A stretch of DNA of 64,000 bases from Methylocystis rosea SV97. Its GTDB lineage: Bacteria > Pseudomonadota > Alphaproteobacteria > Rhizobiales > Beijerinckiaceae. Numbering within the stretch: position 1 is the stretch's first letter; each line of letters begins with the position of its first letter. Below, one piece after another: positions 46,737 to 55,572 of this stretch. Location of the stretch: NCBI RefSeq assembly GCF_000372845.1, contig NZ_KB889963.1, forward strand, positions 1,608,146 to 1,672,145, read 5' to 3'. The notes beneath the pieces were generated by a model. It was not told the DNA's origin and searched no databases. It saw nothing but the letters and a program-made list of their open reading frames with translations. The position numbers and the translations under genes are program-made.

Positions 46737-49025
46737 ATGAGGAAGAGCGTTTTGGCCGGCGCAGCAGCCGGCGGCGCCGTAGTCGGGATTTTCATCAGCG
46801 TCGCGAGCGCCTTGGCTCAGCAGGCCTTGCCGCCGATTGAAGTCGGCTCCGTGAGTCCGATCAAGCGCGCCAAAATCGTCTCCCCGCCACAGACTCCCCC
46901 AGCGCCCGGCGGGCGCAACCGCAGCGTCGCCGGCCCGAGCGGACCCGAGCCGCGCGAACCGGCCGTGGCGCCGCTAGGCGTCCTTCCCATCGTCGCCGAT
47001 CAATTCGCGACGGTCACGGTCGTCACCAATGAGGAGCTGCGGCGCTCGCCGGGCGCGACGCTTGGCGACGTGCTCTTCGCCAAGCCGGGCGTCACCGGAT
47101 CGACCTTCGCGCCCGGCGCGGCGAGCCGTCCCATCGTGCGCGGTCTCGACAATTACCGGGTGCGAATCCAGGAAAACGGCGTCAGCAACAGCGGCGTCTC
47201 GGAACTTGGCGAGGATCACGCCGTACCGCTCGATCCCGTCGCCGCGAGCCAAATCGAGGTGGTGCGCGGCCCGGCGACGCTTCGCTGGGGGTCGCAAGCG
47301 ATCGGCGGCGTCGTCAATGTCGAAAACAACCGCATTCCCACGGCCTTGCCGTGCCGTCTCGCGCTCATCCCAACGGCCGAGACGGAGGGTTGCTCGGTCG
47401 TCGAGACTCGCGGCGCGGTGATGACCGTCGACAACTCGCTCGAGAACGCGACTCTGCTCGACGTCGGCCGCGGCAACGTCGCCTTCCACATGGATGTCCA
47501 TGGCCGTCGCAGCAGCGACTACCTTATTCCCGGCTATCCATACCTTTTTCCGCCGGATCCGCCGCCGCCGGTCTTCGGACGCCAGCCCAATTCGTCAATG
47601 CGCTCGGCCGGCGGTTCGGTGGGCGGCTCCTATTTCTTCGACGGCGGCTTCGTCGGCGTCGCGGTGACGCAGTTCAACTCGCGCTATCGCATCCCTGGCA
47701 TTGAGCCGACGGAGACCAATACGCGCATCGAACTTCGCCAGACGCGCGTGACGACCAAGGGCGAGTTCCGTCCGCAGTCGGCCTATATCGAAGCGGTCCG
47801 CTTCTGGGCGGGTCTGACCGACTACAAGCACCACGAACTCGCCAATGAGGGGGGCTTCGACGGCGTTCAGCAGACCTTCACCAACAAGGATCTCGAGGCG
47901 CGGGTCGAAACCCAGCTTCGCCCGGTCGACTTGTCCTTCGCGACTCTGACCAGCGCCTTCGGCGTGCAGGGGATGCATCAGATCCTGACTTCGCCAGGAC
48001 GCGAGGGCGGGCTCTTCGACCCCAATCGGACGCGAAGCGTCGCCGGCTATTGGTTCAATGAATTCAGACTGACCGACACATCGAGAATGCAGCTGGCCGG
48101 ACGCATAGAACACGCGACCGTCTCCGGCGCATTTCCCGAACTCCTCGTCTTCGACGCATTTCCCGAACCCCTCGCTGATCCGGCGCTGCAAGTCGCCCGC
48201 GTGCGAAATTTCACGCCAAAGAGCGGGGCCTTTGGGTTCCTCCAGGATCTGCCGCAAGGCGTCGTCGCCAGTCTGACCGCCCAATATGTCGAACGCGCGC
48301 CGCGCGCGCCCGAGCTCTTTTCGCGCGGAATCCATGAGGCGACGGGCACTTTCGACATCGGCAATCCGAATCTTCGAATTGAAGGGGCGAAGACCATCGA
48401 AATCGGCTTGCGCCGCCCAGTCGGCCCATTCCGCTTCGAGGCGACAGCCTACCTCACGCGCTTCGACGGCTTTATCTTCCGAAATCTCACCGGCGCGGTC
48501 TGCGAGGAAGATATTGCGAGCTGCGCCTTGGAAGGCGAGGGCGATCTGCGCGAGGCGATCTATTCGCAGCGCAATGCGCTCTTCCGGGGCGGCGAGTTTC
48601 AAAGCCAACTCGACGTCGCGACGCTGGCAGGCGGCGTTTTCGGGGCGGAGCACCAGTTTGACGTGGTGCGGGCGACATTCGTGGGCGGCGGCAACGTCCC
48701 CCGCATCCCGCCCGTGCGGCTCGGCGGCGGATTGTTCTGGCGAGATTCGAATTGGCTGCTGCGGGTCAATTTTTTGCACGCCTTCGCGCAGCGCAACATC
48801 GACCTGACCAATGAAACGCCAACGAAGGGCTATAATCTGCTGAAGGCCGAAATCAGCTACCGCATGCTGCTCGATCCGGGCGATCCGCTGAGCCGCGAGT
48901 TGCGGCTGGGACTCGTCGGCGACAATCTCCTCAACGAGGACATCCGCAACAGCGTCTCCTTCCGCAAGGATGAGGTGCTGCTCCCGGGGGCGAATCTGCG
49001 GTTTTTCGCCAATGCGCGCTTTTGA
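46737..49025 (+). CDS. TonB-dependent outer-membrane receptor, probably zinc-regulated
   Basis: A 762-aa TonB-dependent receptor. Signal peptide (about 1-28), a long Pro-rich linker (about 30-85), plug domain (about 90-200: VTVVTNEELRRSPGATLGDV, RPIVRGLDNYRVRIQENGV and VVRGPATLRWGSQAIGGVVN), then a beta-barrel ending in the terminal Phe (NARF). The barrel stretch TDYKHHELANEGGFDG and the following GVQGMH are reminiscent of ZnuD-type zinc receptors. A probable Zur box overlaps its promoter. The substrate is probably zinc or a zinc-binding compound, inferred from the operator and resemblance. Confidence 0.87.
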   Translation: MRKSVLAGAAAGGAVVGIFISVASALAQQALPPIEVGSVSPIKRAKIVSPPQTPPAPGGRNRSVAGPSGPEPREPAVAPLGVLPIVADQFATVTVVTNEELRRSPGATLGDVLFAKPGVTGSTFAPGAASRPIVRGLDNYRVRIQENGVSNSGVSELGEDHAVPLDPVAASQIEVVRGPATLRWGSQAIGGVVNVENNRIPTALPCRLALIPTAETEGCSVVETRGAVMTVDNSLENATLLDVGRGNVAFHMDVHGRRSSDYLIPGYPYLFPPDPPPPVFGRQPNSSMRSAGGSVGGSYFFDGGFVGVAVTQFNSRYRIPGIEPTETNTRIELRQTRVTTKGEFRPQSAYIEAVRFWAGLTDYKHHELANEGGFDGVQQTFTNKDLEARVETQLRPVDLSFATLTSAFGVQGMHQILTSPGREGGLFDPNRTRSVAGYWFNEFRLTDTSRMQLAGRIEHATVSGAFPELLVFDAFPEPLADPALQVARVRNFTPKSGAFGFLQDLPQGVVASLTAQYVERAPRAPELFSRGIHEATGTFDIGNPNLRIEGAKTIEIGLRRPVGPFRFEATAYLTRFDGFIFRNLTGAVCEEDIASCALEGEGDLREAIYSQRNALFRGGEFQSQLDVATLAGGVFGAEHQFDVVRATFVGGGNVPRIPPVRLGGGLFWRDSNWLLRVNFLHAFAQRNIDLTNETPTKGYNLLKAEISYRMLLDPGDPLSRELRLGLVGDNLLNEDIRNSVSFRKDEVLLPGANLRFFANARF

Positions 49026-49132
49026 CGTTCTAGGCGTTTCGGCTTGATCGCCGGGGCGAAATAGGGCATAGGCGGGGCCAACGAAGCGCTGGGCGTTATC
49101 CCGGCCAGTTCACCATTGCCGGGGATAGACCG

Positions 49133-49258
49133 ATGAAAGTCCGCAACTCTTTGAAATCTCTGCGTTCGCGCCATCGCGCCAACCAGATCGTGCGCCGCAA
49201 AGGCCGCGTCTACATCATCAACAAGGTGCAGAAGCGCTATAAGGCCCGCCAGGGCTGA
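49133..49258 (+). CDS. rpmJ: 50S ribosomal protein bL36, cysteine-free type
   Basis: A 41-aa basic protein, [20 protein letters not shown], ending in RYKARQG, matching bL36. It contains no cysteine and so lacks the zinc ribbon of the C+ form. In alphaproteobacteria this zinc-free form is the normal one, so it is probably the only bL36. It lies 107 bases after the TonB receptor gene, and an intrinsic terminator follows. A start codon at 49133 has GGGGAT about 9 bases upstream. The frame is below common gene-finder cut-offs. Confidence 0.93.
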   Translation: MKVRNSLKSLRSRHRANQIVRRKGRVYIINKVQKRYKARQG

Positions 49259-49293
49259 GTTCCGCCACGCCTGTTGATCCAGACGCATGAAGA

Positions 49294-49324
49294 AGGGCCG
49301 GAGCGTCAGCTCGCGGCCCTTTTG
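49294..49324 (+). terminator. intrinsic terminator after rpmJ
   Basis: AAGGGCCG-GAGC pairs with GCTC-(one bulged G)-CGGCCCTT over a GTCA loop and is followed by TT. The 12-bp stem lies about 36 bases past the rpmJ stop. Confidence 0.8.
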
Positions 49325-49362
49325 CATTATCGCTTAGGTTGCGCAGGCTACCGGCCGCCGCG

Positions 49363-50310
49363 CTAGGCGTTCGTGTTCTCCGCAACGCCCATGAGCGCCA
49401 GCACATGCGCGTTGACGCTGCGGCTCAGAGCGTCGACGTCATAGCCGCCTTCGAGCATTGAGACGATGCGGCCGCCGCAGCGCCGGTCGGCGATATCCAT
49501 CAGCCGTTTGGTCGCGTCGCCGAAATCCGTCTCGCGGAGCCGTAGGCCGCCGAGCGGATCGCGCTCATGGGCGTCGAAGCCCGCCGATATCAGGATCAGG
49601 TCGGGCGCGAAATCGCGCACCCGCGGCAGGATTCGGTCGGCGAGCGCTTCGCCAAAGGCGTGCCCCGTCGAGCCGGCGAGGAGCGGCGCATTGACGATGT
49701 TGTCATGGTCGCCCGTCTCATTACGTCCGCCCGTGCCTGGATAAAAGGGCGCCTGATGCGTCGAGCAGAACAGCACTTTGTCGTCGGCCCAGAAAATCTC
49801 TTGCGTGCCATTGCCGTGATGGACGTCGAAGTCGACGATCGCCACCCGTTCCGCCCCATGCGCCGCCAGCGCGTGGCGCGCGGCCACGGCGATATTGTTG
49901 ACGAAGCAAAACCCCATCGGATTGTGCACGCCGGCGTGATGCCCAGGCGGGCGGACGGCGACGAAGGCGTTGTCGGCCCGTCCCGACATGACTTCGTCCA
50001 CTGCCGCGACGGCGCCGCCGGCGGCGCGCCAAACCGCTTCGATCGTCTGCGGACACATCAGCGTGTCGCTGTCGAGCGCCGAATAGCCTTCGCGCGGCGC
50101 CGCGTGCGCAAGGGCGGCAAGATAGGATTGGGGATGGACGCGTTGCAGGGATTCCGCTTGCGCTTGGGGCGCGCTCATCCGGCTCAGCGACGCGAATCGC
50201 TCTTGCTCCAAGCCGCGCTGGATCGCCCGCAACCGTTCGGGAGCTTCGGGATGGCCGGGACCCATCTCGTGAAGGAGCCCGCTTTCATGTGTGACGAGGA
50301 GGGTTTTCAA
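49363..50310 (-). CDS. histone deacetylase family (acetylpolyamine-type) amidohydrolase
   Basis: Zinc-dependent deacetylase of the HDAC/acetylpolyamine-amidohydrolase/AcuC superfamily. In about 315 aa it has HPEAPERLRAIQRGLEQ, VRPPGHHAG with the active-site His pair, IVDFDVHHGNGTQ with metal Asp and His, SAGFDAHERDPLGG with the third metal ligand, and LEGGYD. All ligands are intact. Bacterial substrates are acetylated small amines or acyl-lysines; which one is unknown. The best start is TTG at 50310 (KTLLVTHESG), since no ATG gives the family N-terminus; an ATG at about 50388 adds unrelated residues. It is convergent to the rpmJ terminator. Confidence 0.88.
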   Translation of the reverse strand: MKTLLVTHESGLLHEMGPGHPEAPERLRAIQRGLEQERFASLSRMSAPQAQAESLQRVHPQSYLAALAHAAPREGYSALDSDTLMCPQTIEAVWRAAGGAVAAVDEVMSGRADNAFVAVRPPGHHAGVHNPMGFCFVNNIAVAARHALAAHGAERVAIVDFDVHHGNGTQEIFWADDKVLFCSTHQAPFYPGTGGRNETGDHDNIVNAPLLAGSTGHAFGEALADRILPRVRDFAPDLILISAGFDAHERDPLGGLRLRETDFGDATKRLMDIADRRCGGRIVSMLEGGYDVDALSRSVNAHVLALMGVAENTNA

Positions 50311-50543
50311 TGCTGCGACGCAATCCAAGCGGGCGACGCTACGCCAGTCAACGCATGGATTTTCGGCCTTCCGCGGCCTCCTGTCCATGAAAAAGAAACA
50401 GTAAAGCTCAAGCGCGGGGCCGCGGCGGTTAGCGTGGCGCCGGCGCAACAGTAAGGGAATAATTCGGAAGACGTGATCCCAGCGCCAAAGTTCATGATAA
50501 GAAAATCGTAACAACTGTTTTGCGGCGGAAAGGAGTGCCTGAA

Positions 50544-51155
50544 ATGAGTTTCAGATATGTGACAGCGGCGTCTGCGCTTCTCGCTGTTTTTCTGGCGGGT
50601 TGCAACGGCGGAACGCCTCTTCCCGATCCGAGGCTTAACGGTCGCGACGCCGAATTCATGGCGCTTGCTCCCAAGGCTGGGGTGAGTTCGCAATACGAAC
50701 GCTACCTCGTCGATTATAAGACGAACGAGCCCGTCGGTTCGATCATCGTCGATAACCGCTCGAAATTTCTTTACTATGTCTTGCCGGGCGGAAAGGCGGT
50801 GCGCTACGGCGTCGCCACCGGTCAGGACGCGATGGCCTTCACCGGCCGGGCCTATGTGGGCGGCATGCAGGAATGGCCGCGGTGGATCCCGCCAAAAGAC
50901 ATGCTCGAGCGTTGGCCGCATCTCCAGCCGACGGCGGACGCCGGCGGTCTGCCGGGCGGTCCCGACAATCCGCTCGGCTCGCGCGCGCTCTACCTTTATC
51001 AGAACGGCAGGGATACGCTCTATCGTATCCATGGCACTAATGAGCCGGACAAGATCGGACAGGCCGTATCCTCGGGCTGCATCCGCATGCGCGACATCGA
51101 TGCGATCGATCTTTACAACCGCGTGAAGGTCGGCACCAAGGTCGTCGTCCTCTAA
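50544..51155 (+). CDS. L,D-transpeptidase lipoprotein (ErfK/YbiS/YcfS/YnhG type)
   Basis: A 203-aa protein with lipobox LAGC at residues 17-20, so it is probably a lipoprotein. It carries a YkuD domain whose catalytic site reads IGQAVSSGCIRMRDIDAIDL, with the His of IHGTNEPD upstream. The enzyme forms or cleaves 3,3 crosslinks or anchors proteins to peptidoglycan. AAAGGAG lies about 10 bases upstream of the ATG. A strong terminator (51183-51222) follows. The window thus has two YkuD proteins (this one and 16292-16834), of different architecture. Confidence 0.92.
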   Translation: MSFRYVTAASALLAVFLAGCNGGTPLPDPRLNGRDAEFMALAPKAGVSSQYERYLVDYKTNEPVGSIIVDNRSKFLYYVLPGGKAVRYGVATGQDAMAFTGRAYVGGMQEWPRWIPPKDMLERWPHLQPTADAGGLPGGPDNPLGSRALYLYQNGRDTLYRIHGTNEPDKIGQAVSSGCIRMRDIDAIDLYNRVKVGTKVVVL

Positions 51156-51182
51156 GGCTTCGCCCGTTTATCAAGCTTCCTG

Positions 51183-51222
51183 CGACGCCCTCCGCCCAGC
51201 GCGCGAGGGCGTCGTCTTTTTT
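51183..51222 (+). terminator. intrinsic terminator after L,D-transpeptidase
   Basis: CGACGCCCTC and GAGGGCGTCG make a perfect 10-bp stem with a 12-base loop, followed by TCTTTTTT. It lies 28 bases after the stop and isolates the downstream small genes. Confidence 0.9.
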
Positions 51223-51394
51223 GCCATACGATTCCCGGGCGCAGTCGCTCCGCGCCCGCGCGAGTATGACCGAGGTTTCTCGACGCCCCGCCCCGGCATT
51301 CGCCCGTGTGCGCTCTCGCACGGCGCCTTGGTAAAGCGGACCTTAATGTCGCGAATGTTCGCGGGGTGCGGGCGATCGAAGAAGGGGATTGATT

Positions 51395-51538
51395 ATGCGT
51401 CCGACGACAAGCATGGGCTGCTTAGTCCTGGTGGTCAGCATTCTGTTGCTGGAAGTCGCCGGCGCGGGCGCTTACCTCGCGTCGTCCGCGCAAGCGAAAC
51501 CCTCGGACCCTTGCTACGGCTATGCGATTTGCCAGTAA
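51395..51538 (+). CDS. 47-aa exported peptide, CYGYAIC motif (copy 1)
   Basis: A short frame below usual cut-offs: MRPTTSMGCLVLVVSILLLE, then a small-residue stretch with a likely signal cleavage or membrane boundary (SSAQA), ending KPSDPCYGYAICQ. GAAGGGG lies about 9 bases before the ATG. The mature peptide would be about 13 residues with two Cys. A second frame 170 bases downstream ends in the same motif with different upstream sequence, which is strong evidence that both are real. Function unknown. Its terminal Cys pair could form a disulfide loop or bind metal. Confidence 0.65.
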   Translation: MRPTTSMGCLVLVVSILLLEVAGAGAYLASSAQAKPSDPCYGYAICQ

Positions 51539-51707
51539 AAATTTTCATTCGGTCGCTCAAATCGTGGAACGCGCGCGCGACATTTGCGTTTCTGTTCTGA
51601 AAGGCCGGCGTGCCCAAAATCAATGCTCGAAAGAGCGGAGACTCGGAGCGCCGCGCCTTTCAAGTTTTTATAACTGTTGCAGCGAGAGGCGGAAGGCTGG
51701 GCCTGTC

Positions 51708-51839
51708 ATGCGCAATTTGGTTTTGTACGTTTTGATGCTGTTCCTGTTCGCGGCTGGTGTTGCAAGCGCCACGACAATTCTCTCCCGACCGTCGCCCAAC
51801 GGCGACGATTTCTGCTTTGGATATGCAATCTGCGAATAA
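51708..51839 (+). CDS. 43-aa exported peptide, CFGYAIC motif (copy 2)
   Basis: MRNLVLYVLMLFLFAAGVAS begins a hydrophobic signal-like segment ending in SATTIL, followed by SRPSPNGDDFCFGYAICE. It differs from copy 1 throughout except for the last nine residues (C-[YF]-G-Y-A-I-C). A ribosome-binding site is weak (GGAAGG about 15 bases upstream). It ends one base before the stop of a convergent membrane-protein gene. I do not recognise the family. The conserved motif and separate signal peptides point to a secreted or membrane-anchored peptide family. Confidence 0.6.
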   Translation: MRNLVLYVLMLFLFAAGVASATTILSRPSPNGDDFCFGYAICE

Positions 51840-52406
51840 TCAGGCGGACCGTTTCTGACGCGCCAGTTCGCGCATGCGCGCGACGCTGCGCGTCAGCGAG
51901 CCTGCTTCAACGCCGATGAACGTTTCTATTCGCCCGCACATCGCGTCGGCGGCCTCACAGACGCGTTGCTTGAACGGCGCGACCAGTCTGGCCGCCCAGG
52001 CGCGAATCTCGAGGACAATTGAATAGATCTGACGGAAGCGGTCGATCTGCATCAGCTTGTCCCGGCAGATATCGAAAAGAAACGACATGACGCCGAGCGC
52101 CAGTGTTTTGGCGAGAAGAATCGCCAAAAGCCCCGTGAACACATGACCATGCGCGATTAACTCAAAACCAACCAGCTTGGCCGGGATAATCGCGAACGCT
52201 GGCGCGATAAATATCGCCAATGTTTTTAGGGGCGTAAGCGTCGCGACGAAGTCCTTGAACTGCTGCTCGTAACGTTCAAGCCCTAGCGCGCGTCCAAGAT
52301 CGTGCAGCCATTCGCTGAAATGATACCACAGCCAGGTTTCGACCAGAAAGAGGACGGCGAGCGCGAACCAAAACGCCTCCCTCAGGCGCTGTTTCCAATT
52401 TTCCAT
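51840..52406 (-). CDS. hypothetical inner-membrane protein
   Basis: A 188-aa protein of unknown function. It has an N-terminal hydrophobic span (EAFWFALAVLFLVETWLWYHF), a second pair of spans in the middle (LAIFIAPAFAIIPAKLVGF and GLLAILLAKTLALGVMSFLF), and a soluble basic C-terminal part of about 70 residues. Similar proteins occur in many Hyphomicrobiales. It is convergent with copy 2 of the small peptide, with directly abutting stops, and lies 75 bases downstream of lpdA on the same strand. Confidence 0.7.
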   Translation of the reverse strand: MENWKQRLREAFWFALAVLFLVETWLWYHFSEWLHDLGRALGLERYEQQFKDFVATLTPLKTLAIFIAPAFAIIPAKLVGFELIAHGHVFTGLLAILLAKTLALGVMSFLFDICRDKLMQIDRFRQIYSIVLEIRAWAARLVAPFKQRVCEAADAMCGRIETFIGVEAGSLTRSVARMRELARQKRSA

Positions 52407-52481
52407 ACGTCTTCCTCTCGCATGCGGCGGGCGCGTAGCGCCAGCGCTTGGCGTGGACCACGACGGCCGACTTAGACAAGC

Positions 52482-53906
52482 TCAAATGTGGATGGCGCGT
52501 TTGGCGACGGCGAAGGCCGCCTCGCGCATCGCCTCCGAGAGCGTCGGATGGGCGTGGCAGGTGCGCGCGAGATCTTCCGACGAGCCGGAAAATTCCATCA
52601 ACACAGCAGCTTCAGCGATCAATTCGCCGGCCGCCGCGCCAACAATATGGACGCCGAGCACACGGTCGGTCGCCGCGTCGGCGATGATCTTCACGAAACC
52701 GTCGGTCGCGCGCATCGCGCGCGCGCGGCCATTGGCGGTAAAGGGAAATTTGCCGATCGCGACCTCGATCCCTCCGGATTTGGCCTCTTCCTCGGTGATG
52801 CCGACCGCTGCGACTTCCGGCATCGTGTAGACGACGCTGGGAATGACGCCGTAATTCACATGCCCGGCCTGTCCGGCGAGGATTTCGGCGATGGCGATGC
52901 CTTCGTCCTCAGCCTTATGGGCGAGCATCGGCCCGCGCACCACGTCGCCGATGGCGTAGACTCCCGGAACATTGGTCGCGAAACCTTCGTCGATGACGAT
53001 GCGTCCGCGCTCCAGGGCGACGCCGGCGTCCTCGAGTCCGAGGCCCTGTGTGAACGGGATGCGGCCGGTCGCGATGAGCACGGCGTCGGCCTCGATCGTG
53101 TCGGATGTCGCGCCATCGACCGACGAATAGGAGACGACAGCGCGCTCGGCCTTGCCGGTTCCCTCGCGCCGCACGCCAGTCACCTTAGAGGCGAGCCGGA
53201 ATTCGAAGCCCTGTTTTTCGAGGATCTTCTGGAAGCGTGCGGCGATCTCGAGATCGAAGCCGGGCAGGATGCGATCGAGATATTCGATCGCAATCACTTC
53301 GGCCCCAAGCCGCCGCCAGACCGATCCAAGCTCCAGTCCGATGACGCCCGCGCCGACGACGACCAGCCGCTTCGGCGTCTTCGCCAGGGCCAAAGCGCCG
53401 GTCGACGAAAGGATCAGCTTCTCGTCGATCGCGATCTCCGCGCCGGAGGCGTCGCGCAGCGGCGCGACAGCCGAACCGGTGGCGAGAACAATGTTCTTCG
53501 TTTCCAGCGTCTGAACCGCGCCGTCCGCGCTCGTGACCTCGACTCGCCCGGCGCCTTTCAGCCGGCCGACGCCGCGAAACGACTCGATCTTGTGTTTTCT
53601 AAACAGGAAGGCGACGCCATTGACGTTCGCGCCAACGGTGTCGTCCTTGTGCTTCATCATCGCCGCAAGATCGAGGCGCGGCGGATCGACGATGACGCCA
53701 AGCGGCGCCAGTCCATGCGCCGCTTCTTCGAACATATGTGAAGCGTGGAGCAGCGCCTTCGACGGAATGCAGCCGACATTGAGGCATGTGCCGCCGAACG
53801 TCGGATCCTTCTCGACGACGGCCGTCTTCAATCCAAGTTGCGCCGCGCGGATCGCGCATACGTAACCGCCTGGACCGGAACCGATCACGATAAGATCGTA
53901 GGTCAT
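52482..53906 (-). CDS. lpdA: dihydrolipoyl dehydrogenase
   Basis: FAD-dependent E3 subunit that reoxidises lipoamide of 2-oxoacid dehydrogenases and the glycine cleavage system. The 474-aa protein has the FAD motif GSGPGGYVCAIRAAQLG, the redox disulfide GGTCLNVGCIPSKALLHA, the NAD motif VVGAGVIGLELGSVW, and the C-terminal active-site His-Glu CHAHPTLSEAMRE. All are intact. No E1 or E2 gene is adjacent, so it is a stand-alone E3. The ATG at 53906 fits the family start. Confidence 0.97.
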   Translation of the reverse strand: MTYDLIVIGSGPGGYVCAIRAAQLGLKTAVVEKDPTFGGTCLNVGCIPSKALLHASHMFEEAAHGLAPLGVIVDPPRLDLAAMMKHKDDTVGANVNGVAFLFRKHKIESFRGVGRLKGAGRVEVTSADGAVQTLETKNIVLATGSAVAPLRDASGAEIAIDEKLILSSTGALALAKTPKRLVVVGAGVIGLELGSVWRRLGAEVIAIEYLDRILPGFDLEIAARFQKILEKQGFEFRLASKVTGVRREGTGKAERAVVSYSSVDGATSDTIEADAVLIATGRIPFTQGLGLEDAGVALERGRIVIDEGFATNVPGVYAIGDVVRGPMLAHKAEDEGIAIAEILAGQAGHVNYGVIPSVVYTMPEVAAVGITEEEAKSGGIEVAIGKFPFTANGRARAMRATDGFVKIIADAATDRVLGVHIVGAAAGELIAEAAVLMEFSGSSEDLARTCHAHPTLSEAMREAAFAVAKRAIHI

Positions 53907-53999
53907 GTCATCCGCAATTCAAATATGTGGCCGCTTCCAAGATCCGTTCTTAGATGAACGCATCCGAGATGAACTTTGGCTAAACGCCGCTCTCGGAAA

Positions 54000-54428
54000 T
54001 CAGCCGGCGGCCCAAACGTAGATGAGCGTTGCGACGAGGCCGAGCGCGGTTTGACCCAGCTCCAAGCGACCCCAAAGATTGATCACCTTGCGCGCTTCAT
54101 GCGCCGCGTCGGCCTGGATCAGCGCCAGGATGCGATTGTTGAGCGGCACGATGGCAAGATAGGTGTAGGGCCAGCTCGCAATCGCGACGAGGGCGCCGAA
54201 CAGCCATCTGACGTCGTCGAGCTCTCGAAACGCGATGAAGCCGAAGAGCGCGGCAAGCGCGGCAAAACTTGCGAGCACAATGAAGCCGCGATGATCGGAG
54301 GGCTCCCACTCCTTGATCAGCGCGTCGTCAGTGAGCGCAAGCCGCGCCGGCTGTTCGACGTAATTGACATAGAGCGAGGCGCCGGTGAAAGCGCCAGCTG
54401 TCGCGAGCGCAAGCGAACCAATAATCAT
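54000..54428 (-). CDS. DUF1772 family (anthrone-oxygenase-like) membrane protein
   Basis: A 142-aa inner-membrane protein of the DUF1772 family, with four hydrophobic spans (MIIGSLALATAGAFTGASLY, ASFAALAALFGFIAF, ALVAIASWPYTYLAIVP, LGQTALGLVATLIYVW). The conserved NxRI-type motif is present at LNNRILAL. The family includes fungal anthrone oxygenase-like proteins, but bacterial members have no established role. It sits alone between lpdA and the GSCFA gene. Confidence 0.8.
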   Translation of the reverse strand: MIIGSLALATAGAFTGASLYVNYVEQPARLALTDDALIKEWEPSDHRGFIVLASFAALAALFGFIAFRELDDVRWLFGALVAIASWPYTYLAIVPLNNRILALIQADAAHEARKVINLWGRLELGQTALGLVATLIYVWAAG

Positions 54429-54507
54429 TCAAGCGTCCTTTGGCGGTCGGCATGACTCGGCGTTCCTGGCGAATCGACCCCGACCGCCGACCCGCCGCCG
54501 TTGTCTC

Positions 54508-55572
54508 TTAAGCTGACTCGATCGCTTCCTCGTCGCAGACGACGCGGGAGTTGCTCTCGGCTTCAGCGGCGACGTCGATTTTCACCGCCTTCACCGCATC
54601 CTGCTCTTTTCGGCGATCGGTGAAATGGTCGAAGAACACCCTCATGGCGCGATCGACGCCATAGGGATTGATGCGTCTCGTATCCTCCCGATAGAACATC
54701 GGCACGTTCGGGGAAACGGTGGCGAGATCATAGGACGGGAGATAGGCGATGTTCGGCCTGGCCCGGACCACCTCGTCGGCGGCGGCGCGCAGAATCGCCT
54801 TGACGGCGCAGTTCGACTCAATAACGTGCCGGTCTTCATAGGTCGCGATAATGCCGACCGGCGACACGCTCAGCACGATGCGAACCTTGGGATTGACCTC
54901 GCGAATGCGGTCGACGGCGGCCATGAAGTCGCGCACGACTTCGCTGACGGTCATATTGTAGAACTCGTAGACGCTCGGATCCCAGGCGCCGCCGGCGACG
55001 CCCGGCGCAAGCTGCAGGATCGCGCCGTCGGGCTTGTGGCGCCAGGTCTCGGTATGGCCGAATGTGAAAACGAAGACGTCCATCGTCTCGAGCATGTGGC
55101 GGACCGCGGCGAGATGCCGCTCGCGATCGGCGCGCATCTCGTCAACAGTGGCGTATCCGTCTGGTTCGATGCGCGGACGGAACGGATCGACGACGCGGCC
55201 GTCCTCCGGCCTGTTCCAGTGATCGAGCTGCGGCGTGAAGCGTCCATAGGCGCGTTCGATCAATTGCAGCAGCTGCGCGGTCGTGTAGAGATTGCCGTAG
55301 CGGCAGGAATACATTGAGTAGTTGCGGCGCAGCGCCTCATCCGCAGACATGCCGGCCGGCGGCTGCTCGGCGAGATAATAATGGAATCCGCTCGCCTGCA
55401 GGCCCATGGCGATCTCCTGCGCGAAGCAGCTGCCGCCCGTCGCGACTTTGTCCTGCGGCGAAATCTTAAAAGGCGTGCGAATGATTGGATCGAGCGCGAA
55501 GGGCGGCAGCGAGGTCACCGCCTTGCGCCAAAAGCGATGGTCGGGTAGGGAGCTATAGGGGTTCTCCGCCAT
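54508..55572 (-). CDS. GSCFA domain protein (SGNH-hydrolase-like)
   Basis: A 354-aa protein of the GSCFA family. The naming motif is intact (ATGGSCFAQEIAMGL, about residue 45). Other elements match an SGNH-type esterase fold: FVFTFGHTETWRHK in the middle, VRIVLSVSPVGIIAT and a late DRRHIES-like EDRHVIE. Biochemistry is unknown; the fold suggests an O-acyl-type esterase or related surface-glycan enzyme. GGAG lies about 10 bases before the ATG at 55572. It is divergent from the WcbI-like gene by 150 bases, a pairing that suggests a shared role. Confidence 0.85.
   Translation of the reverse strand: MAENPYSSLPDHRFWRKAVTSLPPFALDPIIRTPFKISPQDKVATGGSCFAQEIAMGLQASGFHYYLAEQPPAGMSADEALRRNYSMYSCRYGNLYTTAQLLQLIERAYGRFTPQLDHWNRPEDGRVVDPFRPRIEPDGYATVDEMRADRERHLAAVRHMLETMDVFVFTFGHTETWRHKPDGAILQLAPGVAGGAWDPSVYEFYNMTVSEVVRDFMAAVDRIREVNPKVRIVLSVSPVGIIATYEDRHVIESNCAVKAILRAAADEVVRARPNIAYLPSYDLATVSPNVPMFYREDTRRINPYGVDRAMRVFFDHFTDRRKEQDAVKAVKIDVAAEAESNSRVVCDEEAIESA

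Noticed and set aside
49133-49258. A special zinc-starvation paralogue of bL36
   Set aside because: The cysteine-free form is the ordinary bL36 in this lineage, so paralogue status cannot be claimed without seeing a second rpmJ.
54442-54488. GGCGGTCGG ... CCGACCGCC inverted repeat between the DUF1772 and GSCFA genes
   Set aside because: The arms are only 9 bp with a 29-base loop and no T-run; it may be a weak hairpin but is too slight to call a terminator.
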